Shown one piece after another: positions 1 to 9,676 of a stretch of DNA of 64,000 bases (positions are counted from its first letter, which is position 1; every line of letters begins with the position of its first letter). The notes under the pieces are model-generated. The model worked only from the letters and a program-made list of their open reading frames with translations. It had not been told where the DNA came from and made no database searches. Where the stretch lies: positions 102,245,157-102,309,156 of the forward strand of contig NC_134089.1 of assembly GCF_000715075.1 (NCBI RefSeq), in the 5' to 3' direction. The position numbers and the translations under genes were made by a program. This stretch comes from Nicotiana tabacum (taxonomy: Eukaryota > Streptophyta > Magnoliopsida > Solanales > Solanaceae).

Positions 1-90
1 ACTTCTTATCATCTCAAAGATAATTCCTTCTTGGATTTATGTTAACTAATATATGGCATAAACTAACACATGTGGATATGGGTTGTAACA
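1..90 (-). repeat. 3' LTR start of a gypsy element (partial)
   Basis: Read on the minus strand, this piece starts with TGTTACAACCC directly after a purine run (positions 91-103). That is the usual order of polypurine tract then 3' LTR. The LTR leaves the window at position 1, so its length and family cannot be told. Confidence 0.5.
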
Positions 91-185
91 CCCTCCCCCC
101 CTTAGGAACATTCGTCCTCGAATGTAAGGGTTCATGGGGAGTTTAAATCATCGTGGATTCCAATGGAAATTTCCGATCAATTTTC
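91..185 (-). other. Polypurine tract and tail of a gypsy internal region
   Basis: On the minus strand a G-run tract lies just before the LTR start. It is preceded by a stretch reading CGAGGACGAATGTTC, the same phrase found next to the 3' LTRs of the Tekay elements at 28018-28040 and 51298-51320. The change from Tat RNase H coding sequence to this tail falls near 170-190 and looks like a recombination or insertion junction. Confidence 0.45.
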
Positions 186-187
186 CC

Positions 188-1863
188 CTATAAAATGGTC
201 ACTAGCAAAATGATCTGCTAGCGCCTGTGCTTTCATTGCAGTCCGTGTCACATAGATAATGTAAAACTCCGTAAGCAAGATCTGCCACTTTGCAAGCCTC
301 CCTGTGGGCATAGGCTTCTAAAAATATGCTTTAATGGGTCCAAGCGAGATATGAGGTAAGTAGTGTAGGATGACAAATAATGTTTCAACTTCTGTGCCAC
401 ATAAGTTAGGGCGCAACATGTCCTCTCCAGATGAGTATACTTAACCTCGTAAGATGTGAACTTCTTGCTAAGGTAATAGATAGCCTGCTCTTTACTGCCT
501 GTAACATCATGCTGCCCCAGTATACAACCAAATGAATTATCCAAAATCGTCAGATGTAGAATCAAAGGCCTCCCCGGTTCTGGCGGGACCAACACGGGTG
601 GGTTAGACAAATACCTCTTTATCTTATCAAAATCCTCCTGACATTCATCAGTCCATTTAACTGTAGCATCTTTGTTTAACAGCTTGAAAATCGGCTCACA
701 AATTGTCGTGAGCTGAGCAATGAACCTACTGATATAATTCAATCTTCCCAAATCGGCTCACAAATCGGCTCACCTCAGTTTTGTTTCTTGGAGGCATCAA
801 TTCCTGAATAGCTTTGATCTTTGATGGGTCTATTTCAATACCCTGACGGCTGACTATAAATCCTAACAACTTCCCAGATGGTACTCCAAAAGCACATTTT
901 GTAGGATTGAGCTTAAGATTGTACCTACGAAGCCTTTGAAAAAACTTCCTCAAATCCCTGACATGGTCAGACTGCTATCTAGACTTCACGATCACATCAT
1001 CCAAGTACACCTCGATTTCCTTGTGTATCATATCATGAAATATTGTCGTCATTGCCCTCATATAAGTTGCCCCAACATTTTTTAAACCAAACGGCATGAC
1101 CCGATAACAGTACGTTCCCCATGGAGTGATGAATGCCGTCTTTTCCGCGTCTTCCTCGTCCATTAGAATCTGATTATAACCCGCGTAACAATCCACAAAA
1201 GAACCAATCTCATGTTTGGCACAGTTATCAATTAATATGTGGATGTTCGGCAGTGGGAAATTGTCTTTTGGACTTGCTTTGTTGAGATCTCGATAATCGA
1301 CACACACCCTGGTCTTTCCATCTTTCTTTGGCACCGGCACAACATTAGCTAACCAGGCAGGATACCGCGTAACCCGAATGACCTTTGCATCAAATTGCTT
1401 GGTAATCTCTTCTTTGATCTTTACACTTATGTCCGTTTTGAACTTTCTCAGCTTCTGCTTGACAGGTGGGAGTGTCGGATCAGTGGGCAGTTTGTGAACC
1501 ACTAAATCGGTACTTAGACCCGGTATATTATCATATGACCATGCAAAAACATCCTTTTATTCGAACAATACTTTAATTATCTCCTCCTTGAGTTGTGGCT
1601 CCAGATGAACACTTATTTTAGTTTCGCGAATATTGTCTTGGTCCCCTAGATTAACTACTTCTGTGTCATTTAGGTTGGGTTTGGGTTTTTCTTCAAAGTG
1701 ACTTAATTCTTTACTAATTTCCTCATATGACTCATCATCGTCACACTCCACCTCATCATCACATTCGATTTCTTGTATTATTATTTCTGAGTTAGACTGC
1801 CTTTTAAAACTGGGCCAAGGATTTCCCCTGCATGTCATGTCATTGATATCAGCATAACAAGAA
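188..1863 (-). pseudogene. pol: Tat/Ogre pol exon 2: RT and RNase H
   Basis: This is the reverse transcriptase and RNase H part of the polyprotein, which copies the RNA genome into DNA. After an acidic linker (1838-1557) comes a KDVFAWSYD-type start, then RT with VPVPKKDGKTRVCVDYRDLN, MPFGLKN and the intact catalytic YLDDVIVKSR near 990. A TAG stop follows at about 972. The thumb and connection run to about 770, where the frame shifts. RNase H follows with SFGCILGQHD and ELERTCCAL-like sites; a further frameshift near 320 leaves the remaining LAKWQILL part in another frame down to about 188. There is also one TAA at about 1556. The order and motifs place it in Ty3-gypsy, Tat lineage. Integrase should follow but is missing. 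Confidence 0.85.
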
Positions 1864-2043
1864 CTGTATAAAAAAGAAAAGAAAAAATGAAAACAAAATT
1901 AGGACTGAAGAAAGGAGAAATATTGCATTTCATTAAATGTAAAGATAACAGGGTTTTAACTCATCCTAACAGACAGAACATAGCAACTGAATAACAAACC
2001 CTGGAATAATCCAGGTGAACAAAAAAGAAACAACACTCACTAC
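1864..2043 (-). other. Probable spliceosomal intron between protease and RT
   Basis: On the minus strand the protease/G-patch frame ends ...ELW followed at once by TAG TGA. A GT donor (2043-2042, GTAGTGAG) lies right there. 180 nt later comes a long pyrimidine tract ending TATACAG (AG at 1865-1864). Removing these 180 nt leaves the upstream frame open into the acidic linker of pol (SCYADINDM...). Ogre elements are known to have a short intron at this place, whose splicing controls Gag-Pro against Gag-Pro-Pol. The splice sites here are inferred from sequence alone. Confidence 0.65.
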
Positions 2044-3262
2044 CACAGCTCCCTCCGAATTGGAAGAGGAATAGCTTCCCAATTGTTGACTTTAGCATGT
2101 GGTCCAATGTACTGTATATCTGCTTTGCTGGACCCTTCACCGGCCTCAACCATGTTCACTTTAGAAAATACCCTGTCGAACACCTTATCCAAGTTCTCCT
2201 CTGCCCCAATCAGTGAACCTGACACTTTTGCCACTGACTGCTTTCTGACACCCGACCTGACAAAGGACCTGGACAGGCGTGGAATCGGTTTGGGAAGAAC
2301 CCAAGCTTTCTTTTTCAATTTACGAGCCCTTCTAACATCTGCCGCTGTTGGCTTGAATCCCAACCCAAAAGTATCCAAATTCTTGGGCAAGGAAATAGGT
2401 TGAACGATACCTTGAAGCTCAGCCCCCAGACCTTTTCCTGGCACGAACCCATTACTTAGCATTTCTGACACTACCATGGCGGTCGCAGCTGCTACCTCGG
2501 TACGTGGAATGCTTTTACCCTCCGGTACCTTATCCACCGGGATTGTGTCGAAGACCTGATAAACCCACGGTCCCTTATCATCATCAGTCTCTATAAAGGG
2601 CACGATGGCATCACTTACAGCACATGTGTCGTCTTCCCCGTGTAGCACGACCTCTTGTCTGTCCCACTCGAACTTGACCATTTGATGCACCGTGGAAGGC
2701 ACTGCTTTGGTCGCGTGGATCCATGGTCGACCCAAAAAAAGTTTATAAGATACTGCAACGTCCAGTACCTAAAATTCCATAGTGAACTCGACCGGGCCAA
2801 TAGTCAATTCAAGTATAATATCCCCCACTGTGTCGGTTTCGCCTCCGTCGAACCCTCAAACGCAAACACTATTTTTGTGGATTCTATGATCCTCAATCCT
2901 CAACTTGTTAAGTGTAGACAATGGACAAATATTGGCACTAGACCTGTAATCGATCAACACCCGAGTAACCACTGAAGTTTCACACTTGACCGTCAAGTAG
3001 AGAGCTTTATTATGTTTTGTGCCCTCCACGGGCAATTCATCGTCAGAAAATGTCACCCTGTTTACCTCAAAGATTTTGTTGGTAATCGTCTCCAGGTGAT
3101 TTACTGAAATTTTTTCGGGCACATGAGCTTCATTCAATATCTTCATCAAAGCTCGGCAATGTTCATCTGAATGGATCAGTAATGACAACAATGAGATCTG
3201 GGCTGGCGTTTTTCTCAATTGTTCAACAATGGAATAATCCTGTACTTTCATCTTTTTCAAAA
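2044..3262 (-). pseudogene. Tat/Ogre aspartic protease with G-patch domain
   Basis: This is the protease that cleaves the Gag-Pol polyprotein, followed by a glycine-rich G-patch (RNA-binding type) domain. The protease part (3260-2740) has the core VLIDYRSSANI at about 2935. The family form is LID-x-GSSANI, so the glycine after the catalytic Asp region is replaced and activity is unlikely. A stop at about 2856 and a TAG in F-stop-VLDVAV (from CAG) interrupt it. KLFLGRPWIHATKAVPSTVHQ follows. The G-patch spans roughly 2470-2330, with NGFVPGKGLGAELQGI. The ORF then stays open to 2044, where the probable intron begins. The join with gag is broken by a frameshift at about 3262. Confidence 0.8.
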
Positions 3263-5472
3263 ACTTCTTCTGCTTCTTCCTCCATTACAGCCTTCTTGAC
3301 TAGTACTGGATTGTCTTTAGTAACCCTGGCCTTTCTCAACTCTTCGGGAGCAAAACAACGTCCTGACCGAGTTAATCCTTGCGCCTCACAACTCTCTTCC
3401 TCAATTTCCTTTCCTTTGTATGTCACCACTACCTTTTCATATTTCCACGGCACGGCTTTGCTATCAACCATGGGTAATTGGACTACCGGTTTTATGACAA
3501 CTGGTTCTATGTAGGCCCCTTTCACAATAACCATGGGTGTAGATGATGCCCCTGGTACCACTAACTTGGTTGGCTCTGGATTCTTTGCGACGACGGACGA
3601 CCCTTTCCCTATTACCACCACTGGCTTGTTATTCACCCCTTTTGGCTGAGTTGTTGGCTTTGCCTTAACTGCATTTTCCTTCTCCTTGGCCTCAATATAA
3701 CGGATCATCATGACTGTCTGTGAGGGCTTTTTAGGCTCTGCTCCCTCATATAGCAGTTCAAACATGTTGGACTCATGATGTGCCGGCAACGGGTTTTGAT
3801 TAATGTTTGGTGCCTCTGAAGCCTCTACTTCAATACGGCGATTATCAATAAATTCATGCACCGCATTCTTCAATCTCCAGCATTTCCCAGTATCGTGCCC
3901 CGGCATCCCTGAACAATACTCACAGCTGACCGAATGGTCCAGGTTTCTTGGAGGGATATTTGACGTTTTGGGCTCGACTAGTGTCAACATTCCCAGCTGT
4001 TTCAATCTATGGAAGAGAGTGGTATAAGATCCTCCCAATGGAGTAAAGGTTCTTTTGTTCTGGACTTTCTCATTTCTAAAAGTTTGGTTCGGGCGAAAGC
4101 CAGCTCCTGGCCTATAAGCCCTCGGGTGTGGATATGTGTTTTGTGGAGCTGGGTATGTGTTTTGGGTAGCCGGCGCATGCCATTGCGCGTGAGCCGGAGG
4201 ATGGGTATAAGTTTGGGCATGATGGATGGAAAAATGTGGCTGTGGTGGCGGATAATAGTGTTGAGGAGGGCCATATGGGGTATACGGGTAATTTGGGTGG
4301 TGGGGTCTGGGTTGGTTGTAATATGGTGAAGGGCTTCCAGACCTGGACCATAATCCGGATTCGACAGTCGCAACCTCTTCTTTCTTCTTCTTTCCAAGCA
4401 CACCCCCAGTGCCGTTTTGAATGGCTTGGGTGGTTTCTTTGATTGCTGAATAACTCATGATCTTATTGGATTTGAGTCCCTCCTCAACCATGCCTCCCAT
4501 TTTTACAACTTCATTAAAGGACTTGCCCATTGCTGACACCAAATGACCAAAGTAGGTGGGCTCCAAAGCCTGCAAGAAATAGTCAACCATTTCACTCTCT
4601 TTCATCGATGGGTCAACCCTTGCGCTTGCTCTCTCCAACGGAACCCATATTCTCGAAATCTCTCACCGGGCTTCTTCTCGATCTTTGTCAATGACAGTCG
4701 ATCTGGGATGATTTCGAGATTGTATTGAAACTGACAGGCGAAGGCTTGGGCCAAGTCGTCCTAGGTGTACCACCTGCTATGGTCTTGTCTAGTGTACTAT
4801 TCCAACGCTGATCCGCTCAAACTTGGCTGAAATATGCCATCAACAATTCATCTGTCCCTCCTGCTCCTCTCATCTTGCTACATAATCCCCTTAAATGCGA
4901 TACTGGGTCGCCATGCCCATCGTACAAATCAAACTTAGGCATCTTGAACCCGACTGCTAACTAAACATCTGGGAACAAACATAAATCTTTATAGGCCACA
5001 CTTACTTGGCCCCCTAACCCCCTCATGTATCGGAATGATTGCTCCAGGAGTTTGACCTTTCTGATCATCTCCTCCTGCTCAGGGTTTTTGGGCGGCTTCT
5101 CGGTGCCTGCCGTGAGATCAAGATGAAGGGTATAAGAGTAGGGTTCTGGTACTTTGAAGGTAGGCTCAGGGGGATAGTATTGGTTGTCGTGCGTCTGGAA
5201 CAGAGGTTCACTAGGAGATCGGTGTAGGGTAGCAGGCGGAGGTGCCACAAAAATGGGAGTAATTGGTGGAGGGGGTATGAAACTTGTTTGGATGGAGGAG
5301 CCTGTGATGTATGAGAAGTGGTGTCTTGGCATTGTTGGTAGAGTGGAAATGTTGGAGATGAGTTCACAGTGGGCGGCTCCTGAGGCTGAGCCAATGGTGG
5401 GATATAAGCGGGGTTAGCGGGATAAACTAGTGGTGGATGCCCCTTCGCCCAAGCTTGGTAAATTTCAGCCAT
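3223..5472 (-). pseudogene. gag: Tat/Ogre gag
   Basis: This is the structural polyprotein that packages element RNA. The N-terminal part (5472-4961) is rich in proline and glutamine with a QEEMIRKVKLLEQSFRYMRG segment, followed in broken frame by a KFDLYDGHGDPVSHLRG capsid-type segment near 4930-4880. From 4638 to 3223 one open frame covers the capsid C-terminal part (EMVDYFLQALEPTYFGHLV), a long Pro/Tyr/His-rich linker, then CEYCSGMPGHDTGKCWRLK at about 3915-3860. That is the C-H-C knuckle-like site of Tat gag proteins, with the SGMPGHDT spacing rather than the standard CX2CX4HX4C. At least three frameshifts (near 5330, 4840-4640 and 3260) break the gene. Confidence 0.8.
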
Positions 5473-6231
5473 CTATTGTTTCAATTTATACATTTCCTCC
5501 CTCATTGCATGAACGTCCATTTCTTCTACTTCTTTCGATGGGTCAACAATACTCGTATCAGATTCTGGGCCCGTCATGTTCACTTTATCTTTAGACCGGG
5601 TGTTGTATGGATGAGTTGCCAGAATGCCAAACAACTAACCACCTACATGGACTCACACATGTAGACAACAATTCCGTTAGCGATTAGGGCTTAGCAGATT
5701 GGATAACCGCACATTGGGCATGAATGCACCTATACAGTCAACCACTTCTATTATGCATTTGTTCAACCGCATGCGTCATCCCATCATTTCCTTAGTTCCA
5801 ACTGTAAGCTTTCTCTTTTCTTTTGTTTTTTTTTCTTTTCTCTTTCATCTTTTCTTTCTGCATTCTATCGCTTTCTTATTTCCCGCTTTTTTCTTTTCTT
5901 ATTCTTTTAACACCCCTCTTGTTTTCTTCTTTCTTTCCCTCTTCATTTGGTTACGGTCGAATCCGATGGAGATTGCATACGTATCGTAGCCCGGACGAAT
6001 CAGACCAGGTGTAGTTCGTGAAAATAAGTTCAAAAATAAAGGAACAAATTTTTGGAAATTTTCAGATTTTCATTACCACAACATTCTATTACAAACAAAA
6101 AATTTTGAAATGGAAAACAACTGACTCCAACTAAACTCAAATACAAACTCTGAACATACTAACATACTTGGACGTAAAAAGAAAACAAACTGACAAACAA
6201 CAAACTCTAGAATGGAAAATACAGACTCGAT
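5473..6231 (-). other. Non-coding spacer between ORF1 and gag, purine-rich on element strand
   Basis: No coding sequence is seen. 5808-5945 is a long pyrimidine run on the plus strand (purine on the element strand), and 6030-6230 is A-rich. One copy of a conserved motif of about 63 bp (5955-6017) lies inside; it recurs three more times in the window. Ogre elements normally have a spacer here. Confidence 0.6.
5955..6017 (-). repeat. Conserved Tat motif, copy 1
   Basis: On the element strand it reads GAACTACAC, six bases, TGATTC, a variable spacer, GATACGTATGCA, then CATCGGATTCGACC. The same order of blocks occurs at 8603-8666, 18158-18225 and 20313-20375. Confidence 0.65.
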
Positions 6232-8288
6232 CTATGAATACATTAGTGCTTCAAAAGTGGGTGCCCGCGGGGCATCGTTCGGCCTCGCCGCGGGCTTAGG
6301 TGCCAAATCCCTTTCAAGTTGCTCCAGCTCATACATGGTTCGCTTGACATAAATTATTACTGCCGAAAAGAAGGTAGTGCTGGTCATGTCTTCACATGCC
6401 CGACATCTCCTGAGGATGGCGTGGGCAATGGTCTCAATCCTGTCTCTTGTTCGACCCTTTTCTATAAGCAATCGCATTACTTGATTATTGCGAGCCTCCA
6501 ACACATGAGAATCCTGAGGATGCTGATCCTGCAGCTTCTGTATTTCTACTTCCATTCGGGCCAGTAAATCATAGCAGTGTCCACTTTCAGTCTCAAAAGT
6601 TTTAGCTTGCTTAACTGTTTTATCCTCAAGGGTGACCACTTTCCTTTTCAGACTACCGATGGTCTTTTCATAATCCTTCTTTAATTGTTGCATGTAATGG
6701 GTGCATTCTTCCGTTCTTTTTACCCACTGTGCTCGGATTTCCTCTATGGTGCCTTCGGATTTTTCACCTCATCCCGGCACTCACCAATTTCCCTTTTCAG
6801 CCCTTTTATCAACCGCTCGTCCGACCGGCTCCTTTGTTAGTTATTGGCAGCTATCCTCATTTGCTGGATTTGGGCCCTAAGCGCCTCATTTTCTTGGGCC
6901 AACCTGTTCTTTTCTCCCTGATCAGCAGTAACTTGCACGCTGTTCTCAAATTTCAGAGCTCCGATCTGTTGTTTCAACTTGCTGATTTCGGCCTGATAGC
7001 CTTCTTCTTTTGCTAGCCAACCCCATTGTTCTTGTGATGATTCAGTGAAATCCTGGATGTGGGGTCTTTTAGCTGCCCTCTGATGCTCAAGTTCTCTTCT
7101 GTACCATGCGATGTATTCTGGTGACATTTCTCCTTTGGCCCGATCGCGCACACCAGTATCTGCTTGTAGGTATTGACATTCATTCCAAATCTCGCGGACT
7201 TTCACTTCGGGAAACTGTCCATCAGGGCTAATCTCAATTACTTGAACACTAAGATCTTCCTCCCGTGGCACGGTTTGGCATCTCCCGAGTTGTCTCAGAA
7301 CCCGACAGGGAGCATAAGGCTGGATGCTCTTAAGGCCCATCAAAAGAAAATGCGACCTAGCTGCTGGCATATATATGATTTCTTCAACAGGCAACCATCC
7401 CAACGTCCACTGTATCTGACTGTCTGTGAGAGTACGAAAGTATGATATCCATGTTGTTACTTCTTCAGGAATACTAACCCCGTCAATCCTTGTGTAAAAC
7501 TCTCTTATACATGTCTTGTCAGACGAACCATAACTCAAGAGCGGGGAACGGTAGCATAGATGCTCAGTCATCCACATTTGTAGCAACAGGTTACACCCCT
7601 CAAAAAAGTTGCCTCCGGCTTTGCAGGCAGTGAGAGCCCGGAAAATGTCAGACACGATCATAAGTGCAAGAGTGCTTTCATTTTGAGCAAGTAAGGTACT
7701 GATGACTCCGGCTATTTTTATATCAATATTCTTGTCTTCCCTTGGGAACACCAGGAGGCCTAAAAAGGTTATCATGAAAGCCACCCGTCTGTGCTCATCC
7801 CATTTTCGACGATTATTTTTACTTCATAGCTTGATGTTCGTCTTGTTAAACCCTCCCACGTGGCCGTACCTATCGTATATGAAGTGCAGAGTACAGAAGC
7901 CTTTTGCCAAATCTGGATTATGGACTGTCCTAGGTATTTTTAATGAATCTAAAAACCGATGCACCGTGATGGCTCTTGGAGAAATCAGATATTTTTCTCT
8001 TAACGGAACCTCAGCATTTCCGATGTACCCGGCGATTTCCTCCAGAGTTGGGGTTAGCTCAAAATTTGGGAAGTGGAAGACATTGTGCGTTGGGTCCCAG
8101 CAGGTGACCAACGCTCTTATAATATCACCCCGAGGCTTGATTTCCAGCAAACCCGTAAGACCTTTCAGATATTTCTTAACTTCGTCTTGTACTTCTTTGC
8201 CTAAATCATTCCACCAAAGTCGCAACTCGAAAGGGATTTTAGTCATTATTGAGAAAGGTTCGTTTTGCATCGTGCTCATCCTGCACAT
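6232..8288 (-). pseudogene. Tat/Ogre ORF1, DUF7745-like protein with C-terminal coiled coil
   Basis: This is the extra ORF that Ogre-group elements carry before gag; its function is unknown. The frame is open from 8288 to 6837 except for one TGA at about 7822. The N-terminal part has an ITKIPFELRLWWNDLG segment, ALVTCWDPTHNVFHFPNFELTPTLEEIAGYIG and FIYDRYGHVGGF. I recognise these as the plant DUF7745 type seen in many Nicotiana and cotton proteins. After 7784 come MAFMITFLGLLVFP, ALTACKAGGNFFEGCNLLLQMWM and WTLGWLP. The end (about 7030-6837) and the out-of-frame continuation 6693-6232 are heptad-rich and likely coiled coil. A frameshift lies near 6800. The total would be close to 690 residues. 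Confidence 0.75.
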
Positions 8289-9622
8289 TTATTAAAGTGA
8301 TTTAAGCAAAACTTTTATTTGACTCAAAACAAAATTAACTATTTCTTTTTTTTTTAAATTAAAAATGAAAGACTCGGCTTTCAAACACGGCCTTTCAGCA
8401 CTCCCAATAACGAAGATTTTTAGGCTGTGAGAGTCAACCGGTCAAAATCAAAATGACCAAAAGTGGCCGTCTTTGTGAAATCAGCCTTCCGACATCCCTT
8501 TCGGGAACATTCGGCTTTTTCTGATGAAAAACGGCATCACCCGACTTATTCATGCAAAAAAAAATTAAACTTTAAATATTTTTGGCTATTTTGCAAAGGG
8601 GAGGTTGGACCCGATGAGGGTTGCCTACGTATCTCACGCCCTGTGAGAATCAACCCTGCGTAGTTCGGGCCAAAAAACTAACTATATTTTTGAAAACAAG
8701 GCTCTTTCTTTTTATTTTCCATGGCAAGACAAACTATTTTTCCTTTTCTATTTTTGAAAACAAGACAAAATAACGACTCTCCTTTTTCTTTTTCATTTTC
8801 AAGAAACAATAAACAACCTATATTTTTTTCCAAACTAAAACAAAGACTCTTTTTCTTTTCTTTTTCAACAAACAACTTTCCGAAAATAAAAGACTCTTTT
8901 TTCTATTTTTCCTTTGCTTTTTAGTAAAACAAACTATTAAAAATAAAACATTTTCCTTTTTCCATTTTATCAAAATTTCGGCAGAGTTTCGACAGTATTT
9001 GGTCATTGGTTTTTCTAAAATAATCAATTAACTCCCTAACTGCTATTTCTCTCTTTTTCTCTTTTCCTTTTTTTCTCAATTTTCCAACATTCCCGAGATT
9101 CAAAAGCCGGTCAACATGCCGGTTCGGAACAAATATATGTACAGAACAAGTAGGATGCATCATGATGGTCTTTTCATTTCAGGTTGCTAGCCCTAGACGG
9201 ACCCAACCCCTGTGTTGAGTCCCCTAAGTCAAATGCAGCATGATGCAATTAAGCGCTCCTACTAGGGATCCGGCATGAAGTCAAGTTATTCTAGGTTCAA
9301 AACCTGGGTATGTGTTCTAAATAGTGCACTCGAGCGGACAACTCGAGTCGAGGAGGGGGCAGCGTACCGGGGACCCGCGAGATCGTCCGGCTTTGCAACT
9401 TATCCGAGCCTCTTTTTTATTTCAGGGTATGACACTAACAGAATAGAGAGTCTCAACCAGTAAGCACATCTCCAGAGGTGAAGAGAGAAGGGTTTCGGCA
9501 CAGTTTATATACAGTTCAGATAATATCAAAACGGTAAAGCATTTAGCACATTTAACATGAAACATGTAAGGAGATCAGATAAAGCCAACACAACAATTAT
9601 TCTAAGCTCGAATTCTTAAACC
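8289..9622 (-). other. Leader region of Tat element 1 (5' untranslated)
   Basis: No gene is seen. 8690-9080 is a loose, imperfect repeat of pyrimidine-rich blocks such as CTTTTTCTTTTTC (plus strand) separated by AAACAAACTA-like bits; its open frames are compositional. Conserved motif copy 2 lies at 8603-8666. 9100-9620 has no recognised feature. In element order the region lies between the PBS and ORF1. Confidence 0.6.
8603..8666 (-). repeat. Conserved Tat motif, copy 2
   Basis: The element strand reads GAACTACGC, GGGT, TGATTC, a spacer, GAGATACGTAGGCA, then CATCGGGTCCAACC. This is the closest copy to the apparent consensus. Confidence 0.65.
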
Positions 9623-9672
9623 CTGGTCTGCGAAACCAGAGATTCTGGGTTCGTTCCCCAGCAGAGTCGCCA
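9623..9672 (-). promoter_or_regulatory. Primer binding site inside a 50-nt tRNA-Arg(ACG) imprint
   Basis: The 18 bases 9655-9672 are the reverse of a PBS matching the 3' end of tRNA-Arg, ending CCA four bases from the LTR. The match does not stop there. 9623-9672 reads as anticodon arm, variable loop, T arm and acceptor 3' strand of plant tRNA-Arg(ACG), positions 27-76. As I recall the tRNA there are four differences: A34 to G, G37 to A, A58 to T, G67 to A. The plus strand carries the tRNA sense. The 5' half of a tRNA is absent, so it is not a tRNA gene. Confidence 0.8.
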
Positions 9673-9676
9673 GAGC

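Noticed and set aside
8678..9163. Several Lys/Phe-rich open frames
   Set aside because: They come from pyrimidine/purine-rich low-complexity DNA in a leader region and have no protein features.
9623..9672. A tRNA-Arg gene
   Set aside because: Only positions 27-76 are present, with encoded CCA and an adjacent LTR. There is no D arm or 5' acceptor strand. It is a PBS imprint.
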